Part shown: piece after piece, positions 24,561 through 35,296 of the stretch
How the letters are laid out: each line of letters starts with the position of its first letter
Numbering within the stretch: the first letter of the stretch is position 1
NCBI GenBank assembly: GCA_034509425.1
Contig: JAVTVJ010000298.1
Location: 310,001-374,000 of the forward strand
From: Eopsaltria australis
Taxonomy: Eukaryota > Chordata > Aves > Passeriformes > Petroicidae
Direction: 5' to 3'
DNA length: 64,000 nucleotides
The notes under the pieces: model-generated
What the model saw: the letters and a program-made list of their open reading frames with translations, nothing else
Told to the model about the DNA's origin: nothing
Database searches by the model: none
Made by a program: the position numbers and the translations under genes

Positions 24561-26319
24561 GTCATTTTTAGGAAATCAGCGCATTCTTTCCACAAGAAAT
24601 CAAAGTTAGTTTCCTATTTATAAAATGCAGAGGAGAATAGGAGCTATGGACTTTATACTAGATCACTCCCTGAAGTGTGGTGGTTTAAAAGACTAATTGA
24701 ATACATTTATCACAAACACACTTCATAAAAAAAATCCAATAGATGCATCCCAGTGTGTCTAGATATGAGGTTTCTCAAAATTCATGCTCATTCTTCAAAG
24801 CAGAGTCCAGGCAATATCAATTTTTTTTTCCCAAAATTCTAGAGCATTGAGAAAGTGAAATTAGGACTCAGCTTGTTTCCACTTTAATGGAAGGTGCAAA
24901 TAGATTTAATCAATATTTTAAAACTAAATTAAAAATGTAGACTGTCATGCATTATTCTCAAGAGGCAATTTCATTTGTTTTAAGCACCAAACCTTCTGTT
25001 CCTGTATCTGTAGTCCACTAGCATAGCAGCAGCTCCTTGGTGTAATAAATGTATTTTATAAATCTTTAGGAAAGGCAGAACTGATAAAAAACAATGACAT
25101 TTCTCAGGTTACATTCTGAAGCTTTTCATTTGACTTTCTCTCAGATAAGATCCCCCACACTAATTACCTCTCAGTAATAAGTATGTGACTTCTCGCTTAC
25201 TCTGAAAGTTTGCCTCACCATCTTCTACAGATCTTGTTACACCTAAAATGTCTATATTTTTCTGAGATCATTGTTCCTTAAGATCTCTTAGTAGTGTACG
25301 TGGTAGGCAAACTCTGTTTGGTGAAGACCATTTAACTCACAGAGAATATGACTCAATATTAATAATATCACATTTCTTTTCTCTATTACTTGTTTGATGA
25401 CATCAGCCTTTTTATTGCTGGTATTCCCATGATCTTCTCTTGCAGAACCCTCAAATCCAAACCTTGAAGTTTCTTCACTGTCTATATCTCCAGTTATGCT
25501 CTCTGTTGTCTCACTCCTAATATTCAACATGATTTCCTATTTTCCGTAACACAGTCTCACTCTCAATCCTGCCAGCTCAGCTGCACTCAAAACTCAACTC
25601 TTTATGGCTCCTCTCTCAGTGTATCTCCTCAAATCTCCCATATTCATGCTCCTTCTTTCTTTCAAAGCTTTTTTTCAAAGCCACATCTCTACTTTCATCT
25701 CCTCCTGCACTCTTTAACTCTGGCAAATCCATTCTCTTCACCCCCTTTCATTTATATTCCTTACTTTGTGCTGCTGAATTTTTTTGGAACAAACTCTATT
25801 ATTTATCAAGTTCTCTCCCTCCTCTTCATTTATGGTATAAAAAATCACCATTACTAGATATATAAACATTCAGGTTAGCATAAAATCTTCCACATCTCTC
25901 ATCTTATTCCTAATACACAGTTGATGTTTGGGAAAGTATCTGTGGCTGATGTGATCTTAAAGAGGGTAAATCACAGAATCCTGTTTCAATAAATCTTGGT
26001 CTTTAGAATAAAACCATATCTAAAAAATACTCAATCCTGCCTGTAAGCCTAAGGGACATGTATGGAGTCCCTCATATTCCCTGCAACATTTAAAACCAGA
26101 TACATTTAAAATTTATTTTCATGTACAATCCTTTAACAGACTTGAGAATTGTACCCACTCATATTGGTAAAAATGAACTCACCTAATGAATCTAATTCTC
26201 CCCAGCAATTTACTCTTAGGGATCAAAAAATGCTTTAGGTTTACCTAACTCAGTGAACAGGTAATACTTCTTTAGCTTTCTGCAAGCATCATGCTATGCA
26301 TGTCAGAGACTGAAATATT
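24561..26319. other. Unique sequence with a C/T-rich strand
   Basis: No gene is seen. From about 25540 to 25930 the plus strand is strongly pyrimidine-rich with few G residues, unlike its neighbours, without forming a simple repeat. An 80-codon minus-strand frame (25288-25530) has no recognisable domain. Confidence 0.5.
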
Positions 26320-26800
26320 ATATTTTTTTTACTTAAACATTTCATGAAGGACTTTCAGAACTGTATCACAAAAGCAGCAAATAATACCACCACATCCTGA
26401 TCGGCCTTTGGAGTGAGGCCCTGGACCGTTCCCTGATGAAGGTAAGATAAAGTAACAACTCAGGAACTGGGGACATTCACAGAGCACAAGTTTAGCACCT
26501 TCGGGGAGGAGATGACAGCCCAAGGGCTATCAGCTGCCATGCTGCACAGACCTTTGCACCAAAGGGTAGGGGAAGAGAGGCTTTGGGTATGTGTTGGGAA
26601 GCCCCTGGTGAGAGGCAGTGAACACCCGTCCTCAGATGTGCAGAGACCGGATGGAGGGGAGCAATGAGACATCGCTGGGACCCTCAGATGGGAGATATGC
26701 TTCCACCTAATCCCTGCCACTCTCTGCCTGTCCCCCCTGCACACTTCCTTTTCTATCTCTTTCTCTCTTTCTTTCTTTCCTTTCTTTCTTTCTTTCTTTT

Positions 26801-26831
<31 letters not shown>

Positions 26832-26925
26832 CTTAAATATTAAATAAAATGTATCAATTTTTTGACAACAACATCCAACCTCATTTGGTTTTAATCTCGT
26901 TGTTGGGTGTATTTTGAACCTTCTA
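26320..26925 (+). mobile_element. Probable solo LTR of a bird endogenous retrovirus
   Basis: The layout is that of an avian ERV LTR read left to right. It has a moderately GC-rich U3-like part (26397-26745, including 'gaccgttccctgatgaagg' and 'tcgctgggacc'), a long pyrimidine tract (26748-26834), a polyadenylation signal AATAAA at 26843-26848, and a U5-like end containing 'ttggttttaatctcgttgt'. I recognise this arrangement from LTRs in songbird genomes. Class III (ERVL-like) is my best guess. No gag, pol or env sequence flanks it, so recombination to a solo LTR is the likely history. Both ends are approximate and no target-site duplication was identified. Confidence 0.62.
26756..26834. repeat. 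(TTTC)n microsatellite inside the LTR
   Basis: About 79 bases are made almost wholly of CTTT units, with a few interruptions (CTCT, TTTTT). It sits directly upstream of AATAAA in the inferred LTR, where related LTRs carry a shorter mixed pyrimidine tract. It is therefore probably an expansion of that tract. Confidence 0.95.
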
Positions 26926-28234
26926 AGTTCTTTCTGGTTTATACAAGAGACTTAGTTTTCTTTGTTTTTCTGGATTTAAACCAGATCGTAAGGTGGCAAT
27001 ATCAAAAGTTGTCCTAAGGTCTTAGTTCAGATCTGAGGATGTTGGTTGCCATCCAAACTAAAAGAAATCTGTAAGTATTTACATAATATTGCCCACCTTT
27101 GAAGGGTTACTGAGCAATAAACAAGTGGCTTTTCATCAATATTTTAAAAACCTTTCTGTTCACAAATTTAGTAATACTAAATTTTTAACTAAGGTTAGTG
27201 GAATATTAATTTAAGAATAATTAGGTGTCCAAACACCTAATAAGCTTCATCAGGGCAAGTGGGAATTTTGTGAGTAAAAGAGTTCACTTAAAGTAGAATT
27301 TCTCTGATTTAAGTCAGTCTTATAAAGAATCTGGGGAAAACTTCAGTAGCCTTCTTCAAGTAAAGATTTAATTGAGCTTTCCAGATCTATTAGATATAAC
27401 AAGACATTACTGGTATAGTATGAATATTTAACTGAAGTCCCCCACTGGGATAACTTTTAATTGGATCATTAATCCTAATTGCACAAGCCACTAACTATAA
27501 CAGTAAAATAAATAGAAGAGGAGAAAGGACACATTTTGGGGTGGGTTAGGGGTAGAGAGTTGCATTATAAAAGTAAAATTGGAGAATTAATAAATGTCTT
27601 TGAAGAGAGAAAGTGAAAAATGTTTTCTAAGTCTTGAGTGATGTCCCAAACACTGTGAATGAAAGTAAGTTAAGGTTACTCCAAATGACAGATCATTTTT
27701 TTCAGCTTCTAAGGAATTTCTTTCATGTCTGATTGTGTATTATCAATGGTCCAGTGAAAGACACTGTAACATTTCCTTTTAGTGTTTGGAGGCAATGAGT
27801 CTGGTTCTAATTCCTTACCAGTTCTGCAGCAGAACAATTTCTCTCTTTGTCTCTGACCTAAATAATAATGGTGCAACTACTGAATGACACTTTACAGTAT
27901 TTGAAAGTAAGTAATGTTCAAAAAAATTGAGCTTAGAGTAAAAATAGCAGGAGGAGTTGAAAAATAGCCACATCTGTACCAAATTGATGATATTTTTGAC
28001 AATGCACAGTAATACTTCCAGGATTGTCTTTTTCATTTGTATGGTACATTGTCAGTTGCCAAGACACAGAATATTTATTTCTTCAAGCACCAGAGAAAAA
28101 CTGTTACATTTTCTGTAAAATTGCTTCGGTGACATCACTGAGAATAAATATACCCTCATATTTTCCACTCAAAATAATAATTAATTTTCTGTAGTTATTA
28201 ACACATAGTTATAAAAAAATACTGCTGTTTATTA
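26926..28234. other. Unique sequence between two LTRs
   Basis: AT-rich DNA with no gene. There is no retroviral coding sequence here, and the flanking LTRs differ in sequence, so this is not the inside of a provirus. Confidence 0.6.
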
Positions 28235-28790
28235 TACTGGTTTTGGCTGTGATAGATTTAGCTTTCTTTGCTGCAGTTTGCATGTTGATATGGTTTGGAC
28301 CTGTGATGAAAACACCCTTGGTTATAGGGGGGATTTTTAGGTGTTGCTGAGCAGTGCTTACACAGAATCAAAGCCTTTGCTGTTTCTTAAGCTGCCTAGA
28401 CAGAGAATTTGGGAAAGGGCACAGAATTTGGGAGAGCTGACCCCAACTGAGCACAAGAATATTCCAGACCACACAGCCTTGAGATGAGCATCTAGAGCTC
28501 GGGAAGGAGAAGACACATTTGGAGTGATGACATTTGTCTTCCCAAGTCACCATTATGCACAATGGAGTCTTACTTTCCTGGGGATGGCAGAACATTTGCC
28601 TGCCCATGGGGAAAAGTAAATTAATTCCTATTTTCCTTTGCTTGCATTGCAGTTTTTCTTTCCTACACTACCTCTGTCTCAACCCTTGGGACTTCTCACT
28701 TTTGCCCTTCCAATTCTGTCCCCCATCCCACCAGGGAGAAGTGAGCAAGTGGCTGTGAGAGACTGAGCTACTTACTGAGGCTAAACCTTA
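28235..28790 (+). mobile_element. Solo LTR of a widespread bird endogenous retrovirus family
   Basis: About 555 bases match an LTR that I recognise as common in bird genomes. Diagnostic blocks in order are 'ggttttggctgtgatag' near the start, 'gttgctgagcagtgcttaca', 'gctgaccccaactga', 'atattccagacca', 'tttgtcttcccaagtcacc', 'cctgcctgcccatggg', 'tctcaaccc', 'cttttgcccttccaattct' and a terminal 'ggctaaacc'. In this copy the TATA-box region and the polyadenylation signal upstream of 'ctgtctcaaccc' are not recognisable, so promoter activity is unlikely. No internal retroviral genes flank it. ERV class is uncertain, and no clear target-site duplication was found. Confidence 0.8.
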
Positions 28791-30045
28791 ATAGATTGTA
28801 ATTTGAGGCAATGAAACTTGGCCCTGTAAGAATTTTTCTTTTAAAGTGAGATTTTCTTTGTTCTTCCAAATGTGACATTTTGAATCAGACATTATCAAAA
28901 TATCTGGCTTTAAAAATAAAATTGAAAATATCAGTCTCAACCTTTAGCACATTGACAAATAATAGGCTAACATGGAAATCAAATACAGAAGCTCAAACAA
29001 ACAACGTGGCAGCCTCAGAGACTGGTTGGATGGTGGATGGTCAGTGCTCTAAGAAAATTATGAAATGGATACTCTCTGAGCATTTCAAGGTTTTTTAAGT
29101 GTGGCTATTTTGGTGTCCAGTCCAAGATTTTCTTTACTCCAGTGTACAAAAATTCAGTGTTCAAAGACAGTCCATGTAGAATCATCTGCGCTGTCTCAAT
29201 CTGACAAAAACTGAATCTTCCTAAGTCACTTTTAAACCCTTTAAACAAGAAAAGAGGCACAAGTACATGGAAAATGCTGTTTTCAGTGTAGCCTGCCTGG
29301 GAGCTTCACCTTGTTTGTGTCATCATAGACCTTAACTCCTGGGAAAGAATCCATATGCATGAAGCAAGACACAAGCCAATGGCTGAAGGTCACTATTCTA
29401 TAAAATTATTTGTGAGGAGGAGAGCTGTATTTTTTTATTTGGGTCATAAGTGTAGCACCTGGTTATTTGAAATTAACTGCCCCATCTTTAGTGTGAATTG
29501 TTGAAGAGCCATTCTGGGATTGATGTGGAATTAAGAATGACCTCTATTATGAAAGAGGAAAATGAGAAAACTTTACAGTAATGGTAAAAGTAGAATCTCA
29601 TATCACCTTGGGTATGCCAGTGTTCACACTGGATAAAGAAATAGGCAGTTTGCTCATGATTTCAGTGTAATTCACATTCAGTTTATCACCCACTCATCTT
29701 AAAAGCATTAAGAATTGAAAGTCTGTGGCAACAGGACAGAAAATTGCACTAACCTCAGAGACTGAGTGTTGCAACTCCGAGGAAAATAAGGAAATACAGA
29801 TAGCTCCAACCCTACTTCTATAGGGACCCATATTCATACAAGTAGATTATATTCACCATGATTTAGGTATCAGTCCTTGGTTCTTAATATGTGACTTCTC
29901 AGCATTGTCTACTTTTTAAGGCAAAGATGGTAAATTAAGACCTTTCCATTGCTGATCATGATCCCCATTGCTTCCTGTATGTCCAGTATTTTATAGGTAA
30001 ACTTGTATTCACATTCTGTGGCACCTATTAACTCTTCAGCAGTTA

Positions 30046-30046
30046 A

Positions 30047-30097
<51 letters not shown>

Positions 30098-30115
30098 TAT
30101 TATTATTATTATTAT
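30046..30115. repeat. (AAT)n followed by (ATT)n, self-complementary microsatellite
   Basis: About 16 AAT/ATA units run directly into about seven TTA/ATT units, so the right part can pair with the left part as a hairpin. The isoleucine-rich open frame crossing it (30003-30215) is an artefact of this repeat. Confidence 0.95.
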
Positions 30116-31332
30116 AAATTATCACCTCTTTCCTCAAGAGATTTTTAGTTTAGAAAAGTTTGGTTTTTTCACTAACATGTATAAAAGCATAATATTACAC
30201 AAGCTACAAGAGTAAGATAATTTCAGGGTACAAAAAGTAGGTTAAGCAAAATAAACCAATTTATGCCTGCATTGCTATTGTTTCATACACTGAAACCTAA
30301 TTTACCCAACAGATGGGCAAATGTCTGCAGGTCAGAAACCTAATGGCATTCTAGTAAAATTCAACATAAGGTGCTTATTTCTTGAGGCATAAAGCAACTT
30401 GATGCAAACAAAAATACACAGCAAAAGTCCTTTAGTTATTTCACAGTTTCATGTTCCACAGCTAAAAGTACAATTCAAGACCTTAGGATTTGCTTTCTAA
30501 GAGGATCAGATTACTATTCTATGAAATACTTCTATCTGAGTGTTTGTCTCCACTCTTCCTTTCTTTCCCTCATTTCATTTCTAACACACTTATTTAATAA
30601 AAAGGAGGCTAATTCAGAGTTTGAAGGAAAGGCTGGCTTTCCAGCTGAAAAAAATGAGTTGGCACTTAGCAAATTCAGGTTGGATTTATTACAGATATAA
30701 GAAATCTTATAGGGTTTTAGAAATTAAGACTCAGGAAGAAACATCTGTAGCTAAAAATTTTCCAGACACTTGTGCTCACTTTTAGTTTGATTTTGTCATG
30801 ATTCAAATCTCAGGCAGTGCATTTTCCAAGTCCACACTGACAAAGTAACATTTTCCTTCCCATGTGGGCAATCAACCTTTCAGGAAACAATCTGTTTTCT
30901 CACGGTAAACCTTCATATAATCTATTTCTGCTAGTGTTTTCCAAATTAAGTGTTTGATATGAGAGTCTGGAAAATGTTGAAAAATTCGCATATGTAGCCC
31001 TGTAAACATTCAATTTATTTTCTTATACTTCTTTTTTTTTTTCCCTGAATGTAGTAGGGAGGATTTTTTTGTCTGTATGATTTGAAGAATATTATTAAAA
31101 TTATATTAGGAGGATATTAACATTATATTTGGAGGATATTACATAAAAGAATGTTTGGGGAATATTTAGGTAAAAAAAATTAAAATCCTCTATATGGTCT
31201 TGCATTAAAGAAGCTAAAGAAAACATTTCTTTTAGTTAATCACCCTAATGTCTCTTTTAGAGTGTGAAATATATTTTGTGCCTCTGTATTTCTCTACTTA
31301 GGCTGAATACTTTTTTCCCCCTCAGAAACCTG

Positions 31333-31808
31333 TGAATTTGTCAAGTGCAGCTTTCCTGGAGTTGTAGCAAAGATCACAGGATTTGGAAATGAAAGAAAGA
31401 TTCCTTCATCTCCACTTGAAAAAACAAATAGTCTCTCAGGGACAGTACCAGGACAAACTGGAAAAAATAACAAGTGCTAGCCTGAACATGGCTGGGGAAC
31501 AGAGAAAAGGGGACCTTTTTTATGAGAAAAAGCTGGCAGAGAGGAGCTGAGTTACAGAAGCCAGAAAAATGCTTCCAGTGAGAACCAGAGACCTCATTCT
31601 GGTGTGTCACACACTGACAGCCTTTGTGAGACGTTTGCTAGAGTGGAGTCACATCCTGACAGACTGTGAACACGGCTGTGGATGCTGGATGCTGTCTGTC
31701 CTGTGTATTGTATAGCTCCATATGTGGGTGCTTGAGGTCTGGAAGATTCCCAGTCTATCCCTGCATTAGCTTTCTGCATGACAATAAAATCCTGCTTTGG
31801 TGGTATCA
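31333..31808 (+). mobile_element. Possible solo LTR, unclassified
   Basis: The block is GC-richer than its flanks. It begins with TGTG, contains a TATA-like 'attgtatag' near 31708 and an AATAAA signal at about 31783, and ends in a TCA. This resembles an LTR with a promoter and poly(A) signal in the right order. I do not recognise the family, find no target-site duplication and no coding flank. A processed transcript end or chance is equally possible. Confidence 0.25.
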
Positions 31809-32130
31809 GAAATTATTATACTGGTTAGTATTATGTGGGGTTTGAGGTGCTTTGTCTCTTGGGAAGTGAGACATGAGTTCATGTATTTCTGATCCATATA
31901 AGGATCTCCTGTTTTCCTGAAGACACAGATATATTCCAGTGCTTGAACTTCTACCAGAGAGATCAAAGGGAATGCTGACCAGTTATGGTCTTCCTATATC
32001 AACTGTGCTTGTCAAAGCTATGTTTTAAAGAGGGGTGTAATAAGCCTGATTTTATCAAACTAATGGCAAAGTAATATGTCATCGTTGAGAGCAAAATCTG
32101 GCCTCAGAACTGCACTTTATATTCATGCAT

Positions 32131-33285
32131 TCACAGAATCACAGAATGATTAAAGTATGAAGGGACTGGTCATCTGACCCAACCTCCCTGCTCAAGAAGG
32201 GCTATCCCACAGGATTGTGCCCACGTTTCTTGAATATCTCTAGTGAGGGAGACTCTGCAACCTCTCTGGGAAGCCTGTTCCAGTGCTCCATCACCTGCAC
32301 AGCAAAGAAATTCTATCTCATGTTCAGGCAGAACTTCCTCTTTTCCAGTTTCTGCCTCTCGTCCTATTGCTCAGCACCACCAAAAACAGCCTGCCTCCAC
32401 CCTCTTGGCACCCTCCCTTCAGATACTGACAGATACTGATTAGCTCCCCCCTCAGTTTTCTCTTCTTGAGACTGAACAGGCCCAACTCCCTCAGCCTTTC
32501 CTTGTAAGAGAGGTTCTTCAGTCTCTTCATCATCCCTGTTGCCCTCCACTGGACCTGCTCCAGCAACTCTCTGTCTGTGTTGTCCTGAGGAGCCCAGAAC
32601 TGGACACAGCACTCCAGCCTCACTGGGGCTGAGTGGAGGGTCAGGGTCACCTCCCTGACCTGCTGGCAATGCTCTCCCTCATGCACCCCAGGATCCCATT
32701 GGCCTCCTTGGCCCCAGGGCACTGCTGGCTCATGGACAGCTCGTTGTCCACCAGGACCCCCAGGCCCTTCTTTGCAGAGCTGCTCCAGCAGCTCACCCCC
32801 AGCCTGTGCTGGTGCCTGGGGTTGTTCTTGCCCGGGTGCAGGACCCTGCATTTGCCTTTGCTGAATTCCAGAAGGTTCCTCTGCCCATCTCTCCAGCCTG
32901 TCAAGGCCCTTCTGAAAGGCTGCACAGCTCTCGGGGGTTTCAGCCACTCCTCCCAGCTTTGTGCCATCAGTGAACTCGCTGAGGAGGCCTCTGCCCCTTC
33001 CTCCAAGTCACTGGTGGATAAGTTACCCAGTAATGAACTGTGGGGCACCACTAGTGACAGGTCTCCAACTAGACCCTGTGCCATTGATTATGATCCTCTG
33101 GGATCTGCCATTCAGCCAGTTCTCAATCCACCTCGCTGTCCACTCATCCAGTCTGCAGTTTCTGAACTTGACTACTGGAGACAGGGAGACTACTTGACTA
33201 CTTGACACAGGAGACAGGGTCAGAGGCTTTGCTGAAGTCCAAGTAGACAGCATCCACTGCTCTCCCTTCATCTGTGCAGCCACTT
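32131..33285 (-). mobile_element. CR1 LINE, 5'-truncated, 1.15 kb
   Basis: This is the longest and cleanest CR1 copy. Its 3' end is at the left (tcacagaatcacagaat, two octamer units), followed rightwards by the antisense 3' UTR and then the C-terminal two-thirds of the ORF2 reverse transcriptase. Truncation falls upstream of the 'WTVRWIENWL' region. Much of the middle (32600-33000) is GC-rich compared with the flanks, as expected for an insertion that has not fully drifted to local composition. An imperfect 'actacttg' duplication at about 33185-33206 lies inside the element. It is the third CR1 type in the window by its 3' UTR. Confidence 0.95.
32324..33283 (-). pseudogene. CR1 ORF2 reverse transcriptase, C-terminal part, frameshifted
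   Basis: In sense order the frame at 33283-33023 shows RWIENWLNGRSQR and SWRPVTSGAPQ, corresponding to the family's 'VTSGVPQGS'. The catalytic FADDTKLG region follows at 32963-32974, where the residues read FTDG in the 32947-32324 frame, so the second catalytic Asp is Gly. The 33084-32647 frame then shows CRVLHPGKNNP and LGVLVDNELSMSQQC. Back in the other frame come CVQFWAPQ, YKERLRELGLFSL and YLKGGC. At least two frame changes are needed, so it cannot make a working polymerase. Two long open frames (207 and 145 codons) survive because the copy is fairly young and GC-rich. Confidence 0.92.
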
Positions 33286-35214
33286 AACCTCATTGGACAC
33301 CACCTCACTGGAGACTCCTTTGACCCCAGTTACCTGACTTAGCCTTAGAGCATTTTTGAAAATCTGGTCACACCCATAAATTAATATCTGCAAAAGTCTC
33401 AGTTACTGAAAACTCCAGAGTCAGCACGAAACCTCACACACATTCTCCTGAAAGGGACTGTAAACACATGTCAGGTGTGAAGGCTGTGTCATTTGGGTAC
33501 CTTACAGTAACATACTTTTATACAGTCTTACAATTTCAATTATCATTTCCAAAATAGGACAAAAATATGTGAATTCTGCATGTTCCTTGTTATTTTTTTC
33601 CTTCAAAACAACAGCTGGTCTCAATGAATTAAGTATTTTATTAAAATTAAAATGAGAAGTTAAAATTACACCTTCAGGAAACTTGTTATCCAAGAAAATT
33701 ATGTCAGTGTAATAATGAGAATGTAATTATGATTTCATTTATAAGAAGCAGTGTTCAATTATTGCTTCTATTAAGAACAAATTGTTAACAGCAGTCAGTG
33801 CTGAGATTCTGAGTATGGATTACATTTTTCAGTTGTTGAAAAATAAGCAAGAGGTGGTCCCTGCACTGAACATACTCATCTGATTCAGACAGGAAGACAT
33901 ATCTTCCATGGATCCAGTTATTTCCTCTTTTCTTCCCCAACTGCTGTTAGTTAACAACTGCACTTAATTAATCAAGTTTTGTTTACTTGACTTGTTCCAG
34001 ATTTTCACACATGCAGAGCCTGTAGGATCGCAGGTAGAGGAATAGAGACTAGAGAAACTGAAAAATAGACATATTGAGTAACATAAGAAAAAGCTTAAAT
34101 ACTGGTAAAATAGCATTGAAAAACTCCCTTTGATAAGGATGAAGAAGGCATCAAAACTGAAGCATAAGTTTTTATTTTCTTAAAGGCAAAAGTAAAGAAA
34201 TGCCATGTCGGGTAACCTAAAGGTTTCCAAAAGGAAATCACAACATAGCAGGACATGTCAATTATTGTGACATGAGCAAACTGGGGAACATTAGTTATGA
34301 ACCTCTAAGGCCTTAATGTTTTCTTGTTCACGGCCCTTTGGTTTCATTTGAAAAGCAGCTGGGTTTGATGGTTTTTTACTTAAGTTATTTATTAATATGT
34401 TGGTTAGATTCCTCAAGGCCAGCTGAAGAGAGGCAAGTTAGAAAGACAAGTCAGTAAGGAAGAGATATACACAGCTCTGAGCTTGAAATATTATAGCTGG
34501 GGCTTCTTTTTTTTAATATTTTATCCTTTATCTCTTTTTTCTACAGTGAAACATTTCTGAAGTTGAAACCACTGAGTCTGCACAATCCACACACATAACT
34601 AGAAGAAGTCTTGTGAAATATTTAACACAAATGTAGGACAGACATGTGATTAGAGAATTGGGAATATCACAGAAACTGGATGCATTAGGGATTTTTTTTC
34701 TGAGATAGGTGATAAAAGTTATGAAAGACATCTCTTGTACATTCATGTATCAGCAAGTCATCAGGTGTTAGAAAGAAAGGTTACCTTGAAGAAAAACAAA
34801 AAATCTCGTTAAGCAGTGCATCCTTTGGAAAAGTAAATTGAAAAGGCCACCAGTTAAACTAAAGTATCAGGTAGCAGTAGATTCTCATGGGTAATGTGGA
34901 ATCTTTCCCTAACAAGAGGGTATGAACATTGATACATCTCTTAAAAATTTTCGCAAGATGTATAAACCAAACTGAAGAACACGAGTGACACTGAATCAAA
35001 ATGACTCTCAAGCTCTGATAAATTCAAGTGGAGAGGAACTCATATTACTCCAGCATATAAACTGGAACTATATTAATCAAAGAGAGACTCTCTCAGCTGA
35101 GGAAGACCATTAAAGATTCTTGACTGCCTCTAGTGTAAAATTCTCACCACTTTAGCCAGAGTATACTTTTTATTAGCATCACTAGCACTATGGAAAAAAC
35201 ATGGTGTAATTTTG
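33286..35214. other. Unique AT-rich non-coding sequence
   Basis: No gene, recognised transposon or tandem repeat is seen. Open frames are at most 72 codons without recognisable domains. Confidence 0.55.
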
Positions 35215-35296
35215 GGAGTTGTTCTGTGCAGTGTCAGGACTTGGACTTGATGGTCTTTGTGGGTTCCTTCTAATTGAGGGTATTCTATGATTCTAC
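35215..35296 (+). mobile_element. CR1 LINE 3'-end fragment
   Basis: The plus strand ends a CR1 copy: 'gtgcagtgtcagga', 'cttggacttgatggtc', 'tgtgggttccttctaa', then 'tattctatgattcta' with two octamer units. Only ~80 bases of the 3' UTR remain. It belongs to the same tail type as the 24.4 kb fragment but in the opposite orientation. Confidence 0.85.

Larger units (their letters stand above)
28791..32130. other. Unique sequence with a microsatellite and a possible LTR
   Basis: No gene is seen. It contains the (AAT)n/(ATT)n array at 30046-30115, a T run at 31030-31042, AT-rich short direct repeats around 31090-31165 ('aggaggatatta' and 'ggaggatatta'), and an uncertain LTR-like block at 31333-31808. 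Confidence 0.5.

Noticed and set aside
26926..28234. Possible provirus interior between the LTRs at 26.3-26.9 and 28.2-28.8 kb
   Set aside because: The two LTRs differ in sequence and the interval is only 1.3 kb of AT-rich DNA without retroviral coding similarity.
30003..30215. Open frame with a long isoleucine run
   Set aside because: It is produced by translating the (AAT)n/(ATT)n microsatellite.
32633..33205. 190-codon plus-strand open frame, one of the longest in the window
   Set aside because: It is antisense to the CR1 reverse transcriptase. The sense strand carries clear CR1 motifs, so this frame is a shadow.
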